Shown here: in pieces, positions 16,601-24,707 of the stretch
How the letters are laid out: each line of letters begins with the position of its first letter
Position numbering within the stretch: position 1 is the first letter of the stretch
Origin: Bacteroidales bacterium
GTDB lineage: Bacteria > Bacteroidota > Bacteroidia > Bacteroidales > Tenuifilaceae
Reading direction: 5' to 3'
Assembly: GCA_028680705.1 (NCBI GenBank)
Contig: JAQUJY010000022.1
Coordinates: 1-36,946 of the forward strand
Length of the DNA stretch: 36,946 bases
Position numbers and translations under genes: made by a program
The notes under the pieces: generated by a model
What the model was told of the DNA's origin: nothing
Seen by the model: the letters and a program-made list of their open reading frames with translations, nothing else
Databases searched by the model: none

Positions 16601-19600
16601 AACCTCTATTTTCACAAACGAAAACAGTCCTACATCAAATGTAACCGTTAATGCTTATGGTCAATACGTTTACCGCTGGACAGAAGTGAATGGTGTTTGC
16701 TCCGATTTTGATGATGTTATTATTGATTTTTATGAACAACCTGTTGCCGATGCCGGTACAGGTGGAGGTGTTTGCGGTACTGATTTTAATTTAAACGCTA
16801 TCCCTACTGTTGGGACTGGAACATGGACATACACTGGACCTGGTACTGCTAGTTTTAGTCCAAATGCAAACACCCATAATGCAACCGTTACTGCTGATAC
16901 TTATGGCGATTATACTTTGACATGGACTGAAGTAAACGGAATCTGTAACAGTAACGACGATATTCTTGTATCGTTCTACGAGCAACCAGTTGCCGATGCT
17001 GGCTCCGATGCTGAAAACTGTAGCCTAACCGCTACACTTTCTGCGGTCCCTTCTGTTGGATTGGGCACATGGGCTTTATTCTCTGGCCCAGCTATTGCCA
17101 CTTTCGTTGATGCTAATGACCCTAACACTGATGTAACCGTTGATTTATATGGGATTTATACTTTTCGGTGGACTGAGGTCAATAATATTTGTAGCGACTT
17201 TGCCGATGTTACAATAACCTTTTACGAAACACCAACAGCGGATGCTGGAGCTGATGATAATGCCTGCGGTTATCTATATACACTTAATGCTACTCCATCT
17301 GTTGGGACTGGCGTTTGGACATACACAGGCCCTGGCACAGCAACCCTCGACGATTATACTGACCCTGCAACTAATGTTTCAGTTGATTTATTAGGCTTAT
17401 ATACCTTCACTTGGACCGAAACAAATGGTATTTGTGTTGATGCTGATGATGTTAACATAAACTTCTACGAAATTGCTGTTGATGTTGCAATTACCGATGC
17501 ATTATGTTACGGTGAGGCTAATGGAACCATAAAAATTACTGCAACAGGTGGCGTTGAGCCATACCTATATTCAATTGATGGAGATATTGGACCCTTTCAA
17601 GTTGATAATGAATTTTTAGTCCCTGAGGGAAGTTATGCAATTTGGGTTATGGATGCAATTGGCTGTAAGGCCGAATATGGAGGAAACTCTGTTTATATCG
17701 CAGAACCCAATGAAATATCCGTTGGTTTCGAGGAAGTGCTACCTGTATCAGGTTGCTTCGGAAACACCAATGGTGTTATCGATATCAAACCTTACCCACT
17801 GCCTTTAGATTTATATGAATATACCCTAACTGAGACTCCTACCGAAAGCGATTGGGTTGACAATAACCGTTTTGAGGGTTTAGCCGCCGGGCTATATTAC
17901 CCAAAGGTACGCCATAAGGAGACTGGATGTATTGCAAAATATGTAGGTATATCTCTTGAAATTGGTCAACCTCAACAAATTGACTTCATCATCGATAATA
18001 TTGTTAATGTTACTGGCTGCTGGTATAACACCAATGGAAGGTTCCGAGCCAAAACACCCTCTGGTGGATTCGGAATTAAGCAAGTTTCTATTGATGGTGT
18101 TAACTGGTTTAGCTTCCCAAAAACTTTTATGCCTCTTGGCATAGGCACTTACACTGTTTATGCTAAAGATGAAAATGACTGTATTGTCACCAAAGAAGTA
18201 ATAATTACAGGACCTCCTTCAATTGAAATTACAACCCTCGACCTATCCCACAACCTTTGCTTTAATGATGCAAATGGTATTATTGACGCAACTGCAACCG
18301 GGGGAACTGGTTCTCTATACTACTCATTACTCCTCAATGGTCTGCCATACACTGGCCCTCAGGCCACAGGCCTTTTTGAAAATCTTGTAGCAGGCGACTA
18401 TACTCTTGAGATTCTCGATGATAACAACTGCATACTTACTGAAGACATAACCATTACAAGTCCAGACGAACTCATAATAGAAACTGATATCACCAACATC
18501 TCTTGTAGTTTTGCTGGAAACGAGGGTATTATTAGTGCACGTGCAACTGGAGGAAACGAGCCCTACACCATAACCCTATACATGGGTAGTGTTGAGCAAG
18601 CCAACTTTACGAATGTAAACAGTGGCGATTGGGTTGAATTTACTGGTTTAGCTGACGCTAACGACTATGAGGTTATTGTTCGCGATGCAAACCCTGCGTG
18701 TGCCGAGGTTAACTCCGGAATGCTAACCGTTATCGTGCCCGATATACTTGAGTTTAATCCTGCTTCGCTTATTGTACAAAACCTAGAGTGTAATGGGGTT
18801 CCTACCGGGAGCATTACTATTGCAGGTCAGGGTGGAACACTACCCTACACCTACACCCTATACGATGATGCTAGTGCCCAAATTGGCGATCCAATAGATG
18901 CAAACGATACTAATCCCGTTGAGTTTACCGATTTACCAGCAGGAACTTATACCGTTTCAATTGACGATGCCAATAATTGTGGCCCCGTAGATTCGGCACC
19001 AATAACAATTACTGAACCAGATGCTATTGAGATAGATCCGCTTTCAATTTCAATAACTAATATATCTTGCTTTGGAGCAAACGATGGAGAAATTTCCCTG
19101 ACAGCAACTGGAGGAACAGGCGACTTGTACTACACCATTACTCAAGACGGTAACCCAGTGGCTGGTTTTATCACTCAAACCAATAATGGCACATTTGCTC
19201 CGCTTGAGCCAGGTGTATACATTATAGAAATTACCGATGATAATAATTGTGGCCCTGTACTTTCGGAGGAACTCACTGTAATAGAACCTAACGCAATTGA
19301 AGTTAATACTGAAATTTCCGATGCGCTTTGCCATGGAGACAATGGTTCATTTACTGCACTGGCCACTGAGGGTACGCCTCCTTATGTATATGCCCTTGAA
19401 GATATGGGCAATAACATAATAGATACCCAGAATGGCGATGTTGACGAGTGGGTAAGTTTTGCGGATATTCCAGCGGGCGACTACACGCTTTATGTTGACG
19501 ATGCCAACGGTTGTCAAACATCAACAATAATTACAATAGCAGAACCCGATGAGGTAACCGTTAGCATAACAACCACAGAGAGCCCAACCTGCGATCCGGA

Positions 19601-22544
19601 TGGTACATCTATAGCAGGAATAATCATTGCCACAGCACAAGGGGGAAGTGGTGCTTACATATACACCATCTATAGAAATGGTGACTACCTAAGCGACAAT
19701 ACCGATGGTATTTTCAATAACCTTGCTGCCGGCGATTATTCCGTTGAAGTTTATGATACAAATGGATGTGGACCTGCTACAACTTCAATCGAAACGTTGG
19801 TTAACCCAACAACGCTAGAGATTGATAATGTAATTGTAACCGATGTAAACTGTTACGGACAATCGACCGGAGGGTTAGAGGTTATCTATAGTGGCGAACT
19901 AGGGACTCCGGTTTTCAATATTATTCCGGGTGACGACGATTGGCAAACTAGTAATATTTTTACTGACTTACCCGCCGGCAACTATACCGTTAGGGTAAAA
20001 GACGATAACTTCTGTATTGTAACGCTTGAGGTTACCATTAACCAATCGCCACAAATAATAATAACAACTGTGCTAACTCCGCCAACCACATCATTAGATT
20101 CTGATGGTAGCATAGAGGTAAATATAACCGGCGGAACTCCAAACTATTGGTACGAGTTGTACCTGTGGGATCAGGGTGCTGGAATATGGGATATGGTTGG
20201 CTACTTTGATGACACCAATTTAACATCGCATACATTTATCAACCTTGGCATTGGTGCTTACCGTATTATTGTTAAAGATATGTTTGATTGCGAGGCCATT
20301 AAGGATGTTTCACTATCTCAATTCACCGTGCTGCTTACAGCTACTGATGTTCTGTGTCACGGTGATTGTACTGGAACCATAACGCTCAATGCGTTGGGTG
20401 GTGAAGTTCAAACTGAAGTTTGGACACTTGATGGAGAACCTTTCAATATGGTTCCGCATTGGGACGAAGCCAGTGGTACCTATATAAATCTTTGTGCCGG
20501 TTTATACTCAGTGCTAGCAACTGATTCCGAAGATGTAGAATCAGAAGCATCTATTGAGATTACTCAACCTGACCCAATTACGGTTACTTATACTGTAACT
20601 GTTCCCGATTGCTATACCAACCTCCCTGTGGGTAGTGTTGAGTTTGATATCCAAGGTGGTACTCCATTTGCCTACGGATATAATATTACTTGGGATGGTG
20701 GTGGTAGTGCACAGGGCTATATAGCCGATGAACTTGCTGAGGGAACTTACACCTTTACCATAACCGATGAGAATGGTTGTGAGTTTATTGTTGAGGATGT
20801 TGTGGTTGAATATCCTGAGGGCATGATAATGGAATCATTCTTTACCTACAATCTGTCATGTAATAACGATAATAGCGGTGGCATAACAATGCTAGTAGCA
20901 GGTGGTACCGAACCAATAGTTTACACTATTGACGGACCTGACGGTACGGAACAAAATACTGTCGGGATTTTCAATGGCTTACCGGCTGGCGAGTACACAC
21001 TATCCATTGTTGACGATAATGGCTGTGCATTCATCTTTGAGGGCGAATACTCTGAAAATGTTACATTAACAGAGCCAGATGCCATAATTATTACCATAAC
21101 TAACCCACCAATTGAAACACTTGTTTGCCACAATGATACATTAGACCTTGTTGAAATGCAGGTTGGCGGTGGTACTGGTGATTATACCTATAGTTGGGAT
21201 AACGGACAAGAGGAACTTGATCTAATTGATGTTATACCTGGAAGTTATACTCTGACTGTTACCGATGAGAATGGCTGTGTGGCTAGTGAAGTGGTTGTTG
21301 TTCCAGGACCCGATCCTTTTGGCATAAGTTCTACTGTTACTATGGCAAAATGTAGGCTTGCTCCCGAAGGGAACGATGGTACCATTAGCATTAATAACAT
21401 AACTGGTGGTAATGGAGTGTTTGATGCCGATTTCAATATTAAATGGTACAGAACTGGCTTTGGACATATGGACAATAGCGATGGACTTTGGTCCATAGAT
21501 GAGCTGCAATCTGGTAACTACTATGCTTTAATTACTGACCAAAAGGGTTGTGAGGAAAAGGAACCATTTAAGGTGGAATACAATCAGGATAATAATTTCC
21601 AAGTGGGAATTGACATGGAGCCAAACTACTGTTGGGGCGATATTGCTGGCCTTACAGCAATTCCTATTCAAGGAGACTTTGGTTCTCCAGCACACTTCGA
21701 ATGGAAAAAAATTATTGTTAATGACCAAGGTGAAACAGTGGAGATTCCTGTTGGGTCAGACAATCAGTCATATACAACTGAAAAGTTGAAGGAAGATCAA
21801 ATAATGCTAGTAAAGGTTGTGAGTAGTGAGGGTTGTTTAGAGCAACGACGTGATACCATTAACGTTTATCAGCAAATTGGTCCACACCTAATTAGGGAGG
21901 ATCACCCATTCTTCTCCAATTCCGATTTAATTGCTTTCAGGATTGATAATGACCCTACGAATCCTCCAGATACAACCGTTATCACGGTACTAGCAGACAC
22001 GGAATATCCTGTAGAGATTAGAACCAAGGCTGCAGATTATACACTAGCCTACGCATGGGATCCCTCTGAATTCTTTTCTCCAGCTAATAACAAGAATTCA
22101 ACGGTTCTGTTCCAAACTGGGCAATACGAAACTCACGAAACAGGTACATTAAAAAATATGATTACTGGTAAGGATGAGAAATACATCCCACTTACAGGAA
22201 GTGTAAAATCAGAAGTTGGGTGTACTGAAACCATTGACCTTAAGGCAAGGGTGTTAGGTAAAGTGCGTATGTCCAACGTATTCTCGCCCAACGGTGATGG
22301 AATTAACGATCTTTGGTTTGTTCCGTACGCTGATATTTTCCCGAACCTAGAGATTAAAGTATTTAACCGCTGGGGCGCTGAAATTTGGTCAGCCAGAGCA
22401 TCTGAAGCAATAAAAGGCTGGAATGGTAAGAATAAGAATGGTAAGGACCTACCAACTGGCACATACTATTATGTGATTAGCTTTAACGTTCCGGGCAGCG
22501 GAAAATGGAAACCCATTTCTGGTTCAGTTACAATTGTGCGATAA
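13632..22544 (+). CDS. Giant T9SS-exported adhesin-like protein with Ig-like and SprB repeats
   Basis: This 2970-residue protein is exported by Sec (signal peptide MKRIYTLLTALSILGF, cleavage after SAFA) and then by the type IX secretion system. Order of parts: two or three Ig/PKD-like domains (24-295); twelve tandem units averaging exactly 82 residues (296-1279), each starting EQP or similar and ending near WTEVNGxCSD; about 16 SprB-type repeats of 65-100 residues (1280 to about 2652), recognisable by LCxGxxNG...ATGG...Y.Y and ending I.EPD; a further beta-rich region; and a gliding-motility-type C-terminal domain (2880-2970; NVFSPNGDGINDLW, VFNRWG, LPTGTYYY), which is the type B T9SS sorting signal. 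Related proteins such as SprB are surface adhesins in gliding or attachment. The partner PorP/SprF gene follows at 35 bp. Gliding itself cannot be inferred from this window. Confidence 0.95.
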   Translation: MKRIYTLLTALSILGFTANSAFATLTVTINNKTQTQINMSEPVAVCSGADAYFFWGVTNNPPTNPYTVDSPAWSGTAATFINDINTQFITFNCSTPGTYYLTFSATKTGYGTYTVTQPIVVYSNDDLYLDFPTSSPHNSCEGSTVSLEASGTVFYYWERVTDGQPIGSSASVDEIPPSVGTWTYRVFGYNEGCPTIPEYIEFDIDVDEAPTVDAGGPYEVCASSAVQLNGTIGGSASSAEWIGGLGTFNPSRNTLNAFYTPHASEDGTTVNLLLRTNKPLGACPAAEAITTITVYEQPVANAGSDGNSCSYNFTLAANASVGTGTWTKSSGTGNAIFSNQNSPTSNVTVNAYDTYIFTWTEVNGICSDADNVTVNFYEQPVANAGPDDQTCGLTLTLGATASVGIGTWTLQSGPSAANFINENSPTSNVTVTAYGQYVLRWTEVNGTCSDFDEVVVDFFEQPVANAGTNGNSCSYSYTLDATASTGTGTWTKSSGTGNAIFSNLNSPTSGVTVDAYDTYVFTWTEVNGICSDADDVTVNFYEQPIANAGSDDQTCGLTLTLGATASVGLGTWTREAGPGAANFTNKNSPTSNVTVTAYGQYVFRWTEVNGSCSDFDELVVDFFEQPISVAGPDDETCGLSITLAAVPSAGVGTWTKISGSGTPTFGNVNDAGTSVTVSEYDQYVFRWTEVDGICSDFDEVTIDFYEQPVANAGSDNETCGFSISLAAIPSVGTGTWTLNLGPGAANFDDLNEPTTGVTVTAYGTYQFTWTEVNGTCLPSADNVTIDFFEQPLADAGTDDQTCGLSIALNANPSVGTGTWTRTSGPGTANFTNQNSPTSSVTVTAYGKYVLRWTEVNGNCSDFNEVTIDFFEQPVADAGTDGNSCSYNYTLDATASVGTGTWTKSSGTGNAIFSNPNSPTSGVTVDTYDTYVFTWTEVNGICSDADNVTVNFYEQPVANAGTDDITCGQTIALNATASVGTGTWTQFSGSGTSIFTNENSPTSNVTVNAYGQYVYRWTEVNGVCSDFDDVIIDFYEQPVADAGTGGGVCGTDFNLNAIPTVGTGTWTYTGPGTASFSPNANTHNATVTADTYGDYTLTWTEVNGICNSNDDILVSFYEQPVADAGSDAENCSLTATLSAVPSVGLGTWALFSGPAIATFVDANDPNTDVTVDLYGIYTFRWTEVNNICSDFADVTITFYETPTADAGADDNACGYLYTLNATPSVGTGVWTYTGPGTATLDDYTDPATNVSVDLLGLYTFTWTETNGICVDADDVNINFYEIAVDVAITDALCYGEANGTIKITATGGVEPYLYSIDGDIGPFQVDNEFLVPEGSYAIWVMDAIGCKAEYGGNSVYIAEPNEISVGFEEVLPVSGCFGNTNGVIDIKPYPLPLDLYEYTLTETPTESDWVDNNRFEGLAAGLYYPKVRHKETGCIAKYVGISLEIGQPQQIDFIIDNIVNVTGCWYNTNGRFRAKTPSGGFGIKQVSIDGVNWFSFPKTFMPLGIGTYTVYAKDENDCIVTKEVIITGPPSIEITTLDLSHNLCFNDANGIIDATATGGTGSLYYSLLLNGLPYTGPQATGLFENLVAGDYTLEILDDNNCILTEDITITSPDELIIETDITNISCSFAGNEGIISARATGGNEPYTITLYMGSVEQANFTNVNSGDWVEFTGLADANDYEVIVRDANPACAEVNSGMLTVIVPDILEFNPASLIVQNLECNGVPTGSITIAGQGGTLPYTYTLYDDASAQIGDPIDANDTNPVEFTDLPAGTYTVSIDDANNCGPVDSAPITITEPDAIEIDPLSISITNISCFGANDGEISLTATGGTGDLYYTITQDGNPVAGFITQTNNGTFAPLEPGVYIIEITDDNNCGPVLSEELTVIEPNAIEVNTEISDALCHGDNGSFTALATEGTPPYVYALEDMGNNIIDTQNGDVDEWVSFADIPAGDYTLYVDDANGCQTSTIITIAEPDEVTVSITTTESPTCDPDGTSIAGIIIATAQGGSGAYIYTIYRNGDYLSDNTDGIFNNLAAGDYSVEVYDTNGCGPATTSIETLVNPTTLEIDNVIVTDVNCYGQSTGGLEVIYSGELGTPVFNIIPGDDDWQTSNIFTDLPAGNYTVRVKDDNFCIVTLEVTINQSPQIIITTVLTPPTTSLDSDGSIEVNITGGTPNYWYELYLWDQGAGIWDMVGYFDDTNLTSHTFINLGIGAYRIIVKDMFDCEAIKDVSLSQFTVLLTATDVLCHGDCTGTITLNALGGEVQTEVWTLDGEPFNMVPHWDEASGTYINLCAGLYSVLATDSEDVESEASIEITQPDPITVTYTVTVPDCYTNLPVGSVEFDIQGGTPFAYGYNITWDGGGSAQGYIADELAEGTYTFTITDENGCEFIVEDVVVEYPEGMIMESFFTYNLSCNNDNSGGITMLVAGGTEPIVYTIDGPDGTEQNTVGIFNGLPAGEYTLSIVDDNGCAFIFEGEYSENVTLTEPDAIIITITNPPIETLVCHNDTLDLVEMQVGGGTGDYTYSWDNGQEELDLIDVIPGSYTLTVTDENGCVASEVVVVPGPDPFGISSTVTMAKCRLAPEGNDGTISINNITGGNGVFDADFNIKWYRTGFGHMDNSDGLWSIDELQSGNYYALITDQKGCEEKEPFKVEYNQDNNFQVGIDMEPNYCWGDIAGLTAIPIQGDFGSPAHFEWKKIIVNDQGETVEIPVGSDNQSYTTEKLKEDQIMLVKVVSSEGCLEQRRDTINVYQQIGPHLIREDHPFFSNSDLIAFRIDNDPTNPPDTTVITVLADTEYPVEIRTKAADYTLAYAWDPSEFFSPANNKNSTVLFQTGQYETHETGTLKNMITGKDEKYIPLTGSVKSEVGCTETIDLKARVLGKVRMSNVFSPNGDGINDLWFVPYADIFPNLEIKVFNRWGAEIWSARASEAIKGWNGKNKNGKDLPTGTYYYVISFNVPGSGKWKPISGSVTIVR
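14517..15500 (+). repeat. Two copies of a 492-bp two-unit module in tandem
   Basis: Units 1-2 (14517-15008) and 3-4 (15009-15500) are closely similar DNA at an offset of exactly 492 bp. Shared stretches include CAAAATCATCGGGTACAGG at 14611 and 15103, and ACGATCAAACCTGCGG at 14791 and 15283. This points to a duplication of a two-unit block that is younger than the other units. Confidence 0.8.
14517..17468 (+). repeat. Twelve tandem 82-residue Ig-like units (246-bp period)
   Basis: The block is 2952 bp, or 12 x 82 codons. Each unit holds EQPVANAG, a Cys near residue 14, SVGTGTW, a YxFxWTEVNG segment and a second Cys near residue 71. Every unit has exactly two cysteines. Units 1, 3 and 8 form one subtype (SCSYNYTLDATAS, SSGTGNAIFSN); units 2 and 4 form another (TCGLTLTLGATAS). 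Confidence 0.93.
17469..21590 (+). repeat. About 16 SprB-type repeats
   Basis: Repeats of 65-100 codons start with a hydrophobic strand and a Cys-containing CxGxxNG turn, continue through ATGGxxPYxYxI, and end with DxNGC or DDNNCG and an I.EPD linker. They diverge much more from one another than the upstream 82-residue units do, so they are an older array. The right boundary is approximate. Confidence 0.85.
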
Positions 22545-22579
22545 GTGATTTGATAATTAGACATTTAAACTTTCGAGAT

Positions 22580-23509
22580 ATGAAAAGGGTAGTATTAGCA
22601 GCAGTAGCAATAGTCTTGCTTAATGGACTCCAGTCCAACGCTCAGCAATTACCTCAGTTTACGCAGTACATGTTTAATAAATACCAGCTTAACCCAGCCG
22701 AGGGAGGAACTAACAACTACTACCAAATGAGGTACAATAACCGCTTTCAATGGGTTGGTTTAACGGATGCACCACAAACTTATAGCATTAGCGCATACGG
22801 GCCTCACGGATCTAAGGACATGGGCTTTGGTGGTAACATTTACCGTGATATTACTGGACCAACAAGCCGAACAGGAGGGCTTTTTTCCTACTCATACAAC
22901 ATGCAAATCACGGAAAATGGCATGAGGGTATCGGGTGGTTTATCGCTAGGATTTATGGTGTTCCAGGCCGATGGTTCAAAGTTTGAATTTGGCGAAGCTA
23001 TGCTATTTAACGATCCTGCAATAAGCCAAAGTACAAAGTCGGTTTTCACCCCCGATGCAAACATCGGTGTACTTTTTTATTCAAGCCAATACTTTTTTGG
23101 GGCATCGGTGCACCAGCTCTTTGGACAAAAGCTTTATACAACTGATCTTGGGGTAAACGAAAATGATGTTCACACCTATGGTATTAATAAACTTAAACAG
23201 CATTACATGCTTACGGGGGGAATGCTTTTCCCGCTTACTAGCGATTTTATGCTTGAGCCATCTGTTCTCTTAAAATACATGATTACCGGTCCCATTCAGG
23301 TAGATATAAATGCAAAGGTTACCTATCGCGATCAATTCTGGGGAGGAATTTCTGCCCGTTGGCAGGATGGGATATCGATCCTATTTGGATACAACTACGA
23401 AAGGTTACTATTTGGCTATTCGTTTGATTATTCGCTAACCAGAATTAGAAAATTTAACGGTGGTTCACACGAACTTATGATTGGCTACAAGTTTGATGTG
23501 CTTAAGTAA
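22580..23509 (+). CDS. PorP/SprF family type IX secretion outer-membrane protein
   Basis: A 309-residue protein with signal peptide MKRVVLAAVAIVLLNGLQ (cleavage after SNAQ). The mature start QLPQFTQYMFNKYQLNPAEGG is the family hallmark: PorP/SprF proteins begin with a QxPQ(F/Y)TQYMFN motif and form a short outer-membrane beta-barrel. In Flavobacterium johnsoniae SprF is required for surface delivery of SprB, and PorP-like proteins pair with type B sorting-domain cargo. It lies 35 bp downstream of the giant adhesin and so is its likely dedicated partner. The ATG at 22580 gives the signal peptide; the open frame extends upstream over the adhesin's end and is ignored. Confidence 0.94.
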   Translation: MKRVVLAAVAIVLLNGLQSNAQQLPQFTQYMFNKYQLNPAEGGTNNYYQMRYNNRFQWVGLTDAPQTYSISAYGPHGSKDMGFGGNIYRDITGPTSRTGGLFSYSYNMQITENGMRVSGGLSLGFMVFQADGSKFEFGEAMLFNDPAISQSTKSVFTPDANIGVLFYSSQYFFGASVHQLFGQKLYTTDLGVNENDVHTYGINKLKQHYMLTGGMLFPLTSDFMLEPSVLLKYMITGPIQVDINAKVTYRDQFWGGISARWQDGISILFGYNYERLLFGYSFDYSLTRIRKFNGGSHELMIGYKFDVLK

Positions 23510-23534
23510 GCAAAATAGAACAATTATAAAGTAT

Positions 23535-23563
23535 AGAAGAGCAAGCCTTGTGTTTGCTCTTCT
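23535..23563 (+). terminator. Hairpin after the porP/sprF-like gene
   Basis: AGAAGAGCAA (23535-23544) pairs perfectly with TTGCTCTTCT (23554-23563), with a 9-nt loop. No long U-tract follows on the plus strand, so termination may be partial and the next gene may be read through or driven by its own promoter. Confidence 0.55.
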
Positions 23564-23594
23564 AGTTATATGCCATATTCATTGCTGAAATATA

Positions 23595-23602
23595 TATATT
23601 TG
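23595..23602 (+). promoter_or_regulatory. -7 promoter element for the DUF4296 lipoprotein gene
   Basis: TATATTTG lies 19 bp upstream of the ATG at 23621. No well-placed -33 TTTG is visible. With the hairpin at 23535-23563 this suggests a separate transcript from the adhesin genes. Confidence 0.45.
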
Positions 23603-23620
23603 TACTTCCAACTCATTAAT

Positions 23621-24544
23621 ATGAACAAACTACATCGTTTTTTTATCCCCTTGTCCCTTAGTATGCTGATGCTTATCCAACTGGGCTGTAAAGAAAAGAA
23701 AATTTCTAATAAGGATATGATAAATATTTTGGCCGAAGTTTTTATTACCGATGCTATCACAAGTACATCATATTTAACCATTAAATTGTTCCGAAAAGAT
23801 TCAATTGAATACTATAAGCCTATAGTAGATAAATACGGTTATACTGAGGATGAATTTATTAATACAGTCAACTATCTAATGGATAATCCTAGGGAATTTG
23901 AAAAATTGCTGGACAAAGTAGTTGGACAACTCTCAATAATTGAAACTGAAAAGGCTCAGATGATTTCAAGAAAACTAGATATAAAAGAGGTTGAAGAGGA
24001 TCAAGAAGATCAAGAGGGTAATCTTTGGCCTAATAAGGGAAACTGGAAGTTACCCGAGGATGGAATCAACGAACGATTGTTTTTTAAAGTTCCAACCCAA
24101 GGGGCAGGCCTGTATTCGGTTACTGCAAAGGTTATTGTTAAACCTGAAGACCAATCGGTGGAACCATCGATGCAGGTATGGTTTTATACCGAGGCAGAAC
24201 CACCTGAGTTTAGGTTTAACCAAAAGCAAGAAGAGTACCTAAAGGATGGAGAGGAAAGAACCGTTATTTTAAGATGTATGCTTACCGATACAACCATGAC
24301 CCACTTTATGGGCTACATTCTCGATCACCAACCTAGAAGTGGGAAATGGACTAAATATGCCGAGATTTCAAAAATATCCATTAGATTCACACCCCAGCCC
24401 GACGAAAACATTAAACCATTGCTAAACACGAGTAAAGACAATCTAAAAGATTTAAAAAAGATAAAACCTAAAGGAAAAGATAAAATTAAGAAGAGTAAGT
24501 CGAGGGAACTCTATAATGCACCTGTTGAAATAGAGTCCAGATAG
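23621..24544 (+). CDS. DUF4296 lipoprotein with an extra C-terminal domain
   Basis: A 307-residue lipoprotein: signal segment MNKLHRFFIPLSLSMLMLIQ, lipobox LG-C with Cys23, followed by KEKK. Residues 27-115 match DUF4296 (DMINILAEVFITDA, RKDSIEYYKPIVDKYGYTEDEF), a Bacteroidota helical domain of unknown function. Usual members end there. This one adds an acidic hinge (122-132), a beta-rich domain (about 140-258; LFFKVPTQGAGLYSVTAKVIV) and a lysine-rich tail (270-295). The beta-rich part looks like a carbohydrate-binding or jelly-roll-type fold, but I do not recognise it. It directly follows the adhesin and PorP/SprF genes. Confidence 0.8.
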   Translation: MNKLHRFFIPLSLSMLMLIQLGCKEKKISNKDMINILAEVFITDAITSTSYLTIKLFRKDSIEYYKPIVDKYGYTEDEFINTVNYLMDNPREFEKLLDKVVGQLSIIETEKAQMISRKLDIKEVEEDQEDQEGNLWPNKGNWKLPEDGINERLFFKVPTQGAGLYSVTAKVIVKPEDQSVEPSMQVWFYTEAEPPEFRFNQKQEEYLKDGEERTVILRCMLTDTTMTHFMGYILDHQPRSGKWTKYAEISKISIRFTPQPDENIKPLLNTSKDNLKDLKKIKPKGKDKIKKSKSRELYNAPVEIESR

Positions 24545-24707
24545 TTTTATACTAAATCAACTCAAATATTGAGGGTGTGAAACGAGCCATGAGAAATATT
24601 TGTCACAAAAGAAAAATGATTGTTTTTGTAAATTCCCCGTCTGACGCCTGCCTGTCTGCAAACAGGTCGGTCAGGCATGTGGCAATTGAAAAATAAATTA
24701 CAAACAC
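24545..24707. other. Intergenic stretch with a GC-rich palindrome and a duplicated start region
   Basis: No gene is seen. A GC-rich imperfect hairpin lies at 24646-24676 (GCCTGCCTGT / ACAGG plus CAGGC). The 14-mer TGAAAAATAAATTA occurs at 24687-24700 and again at 24709-24722, where the second copy contains the start of the next gene. Confidence 0.5.
24646..24676. repeat. GC-rich imperfect palindrome
   Basis: GCCTG and CCTGT on the left pair with ACAGG and CAGGC on the right; a TCGGT bulge lies in the right arm. No U-tract follows. It resembles interspersed GC-rich repeats of Bacteroidota and may be a repeat or a processing hairpin after the DUF4296 gene. Confidence 0.4.

Noticed and set aside
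14517-17468. Regularly spaced DNA repeats that could suggest a CRISPR array or minisatellite
   Set aside because: The period is 246 bp, the repeats keep one open frame and vary at codon level; they encode tandem protein domains.
22133-22462. Minus-strand open frames within the adhesin gene
   Set aside because: They are shadows of the repeat-rich coding strand with no start signals or family features.
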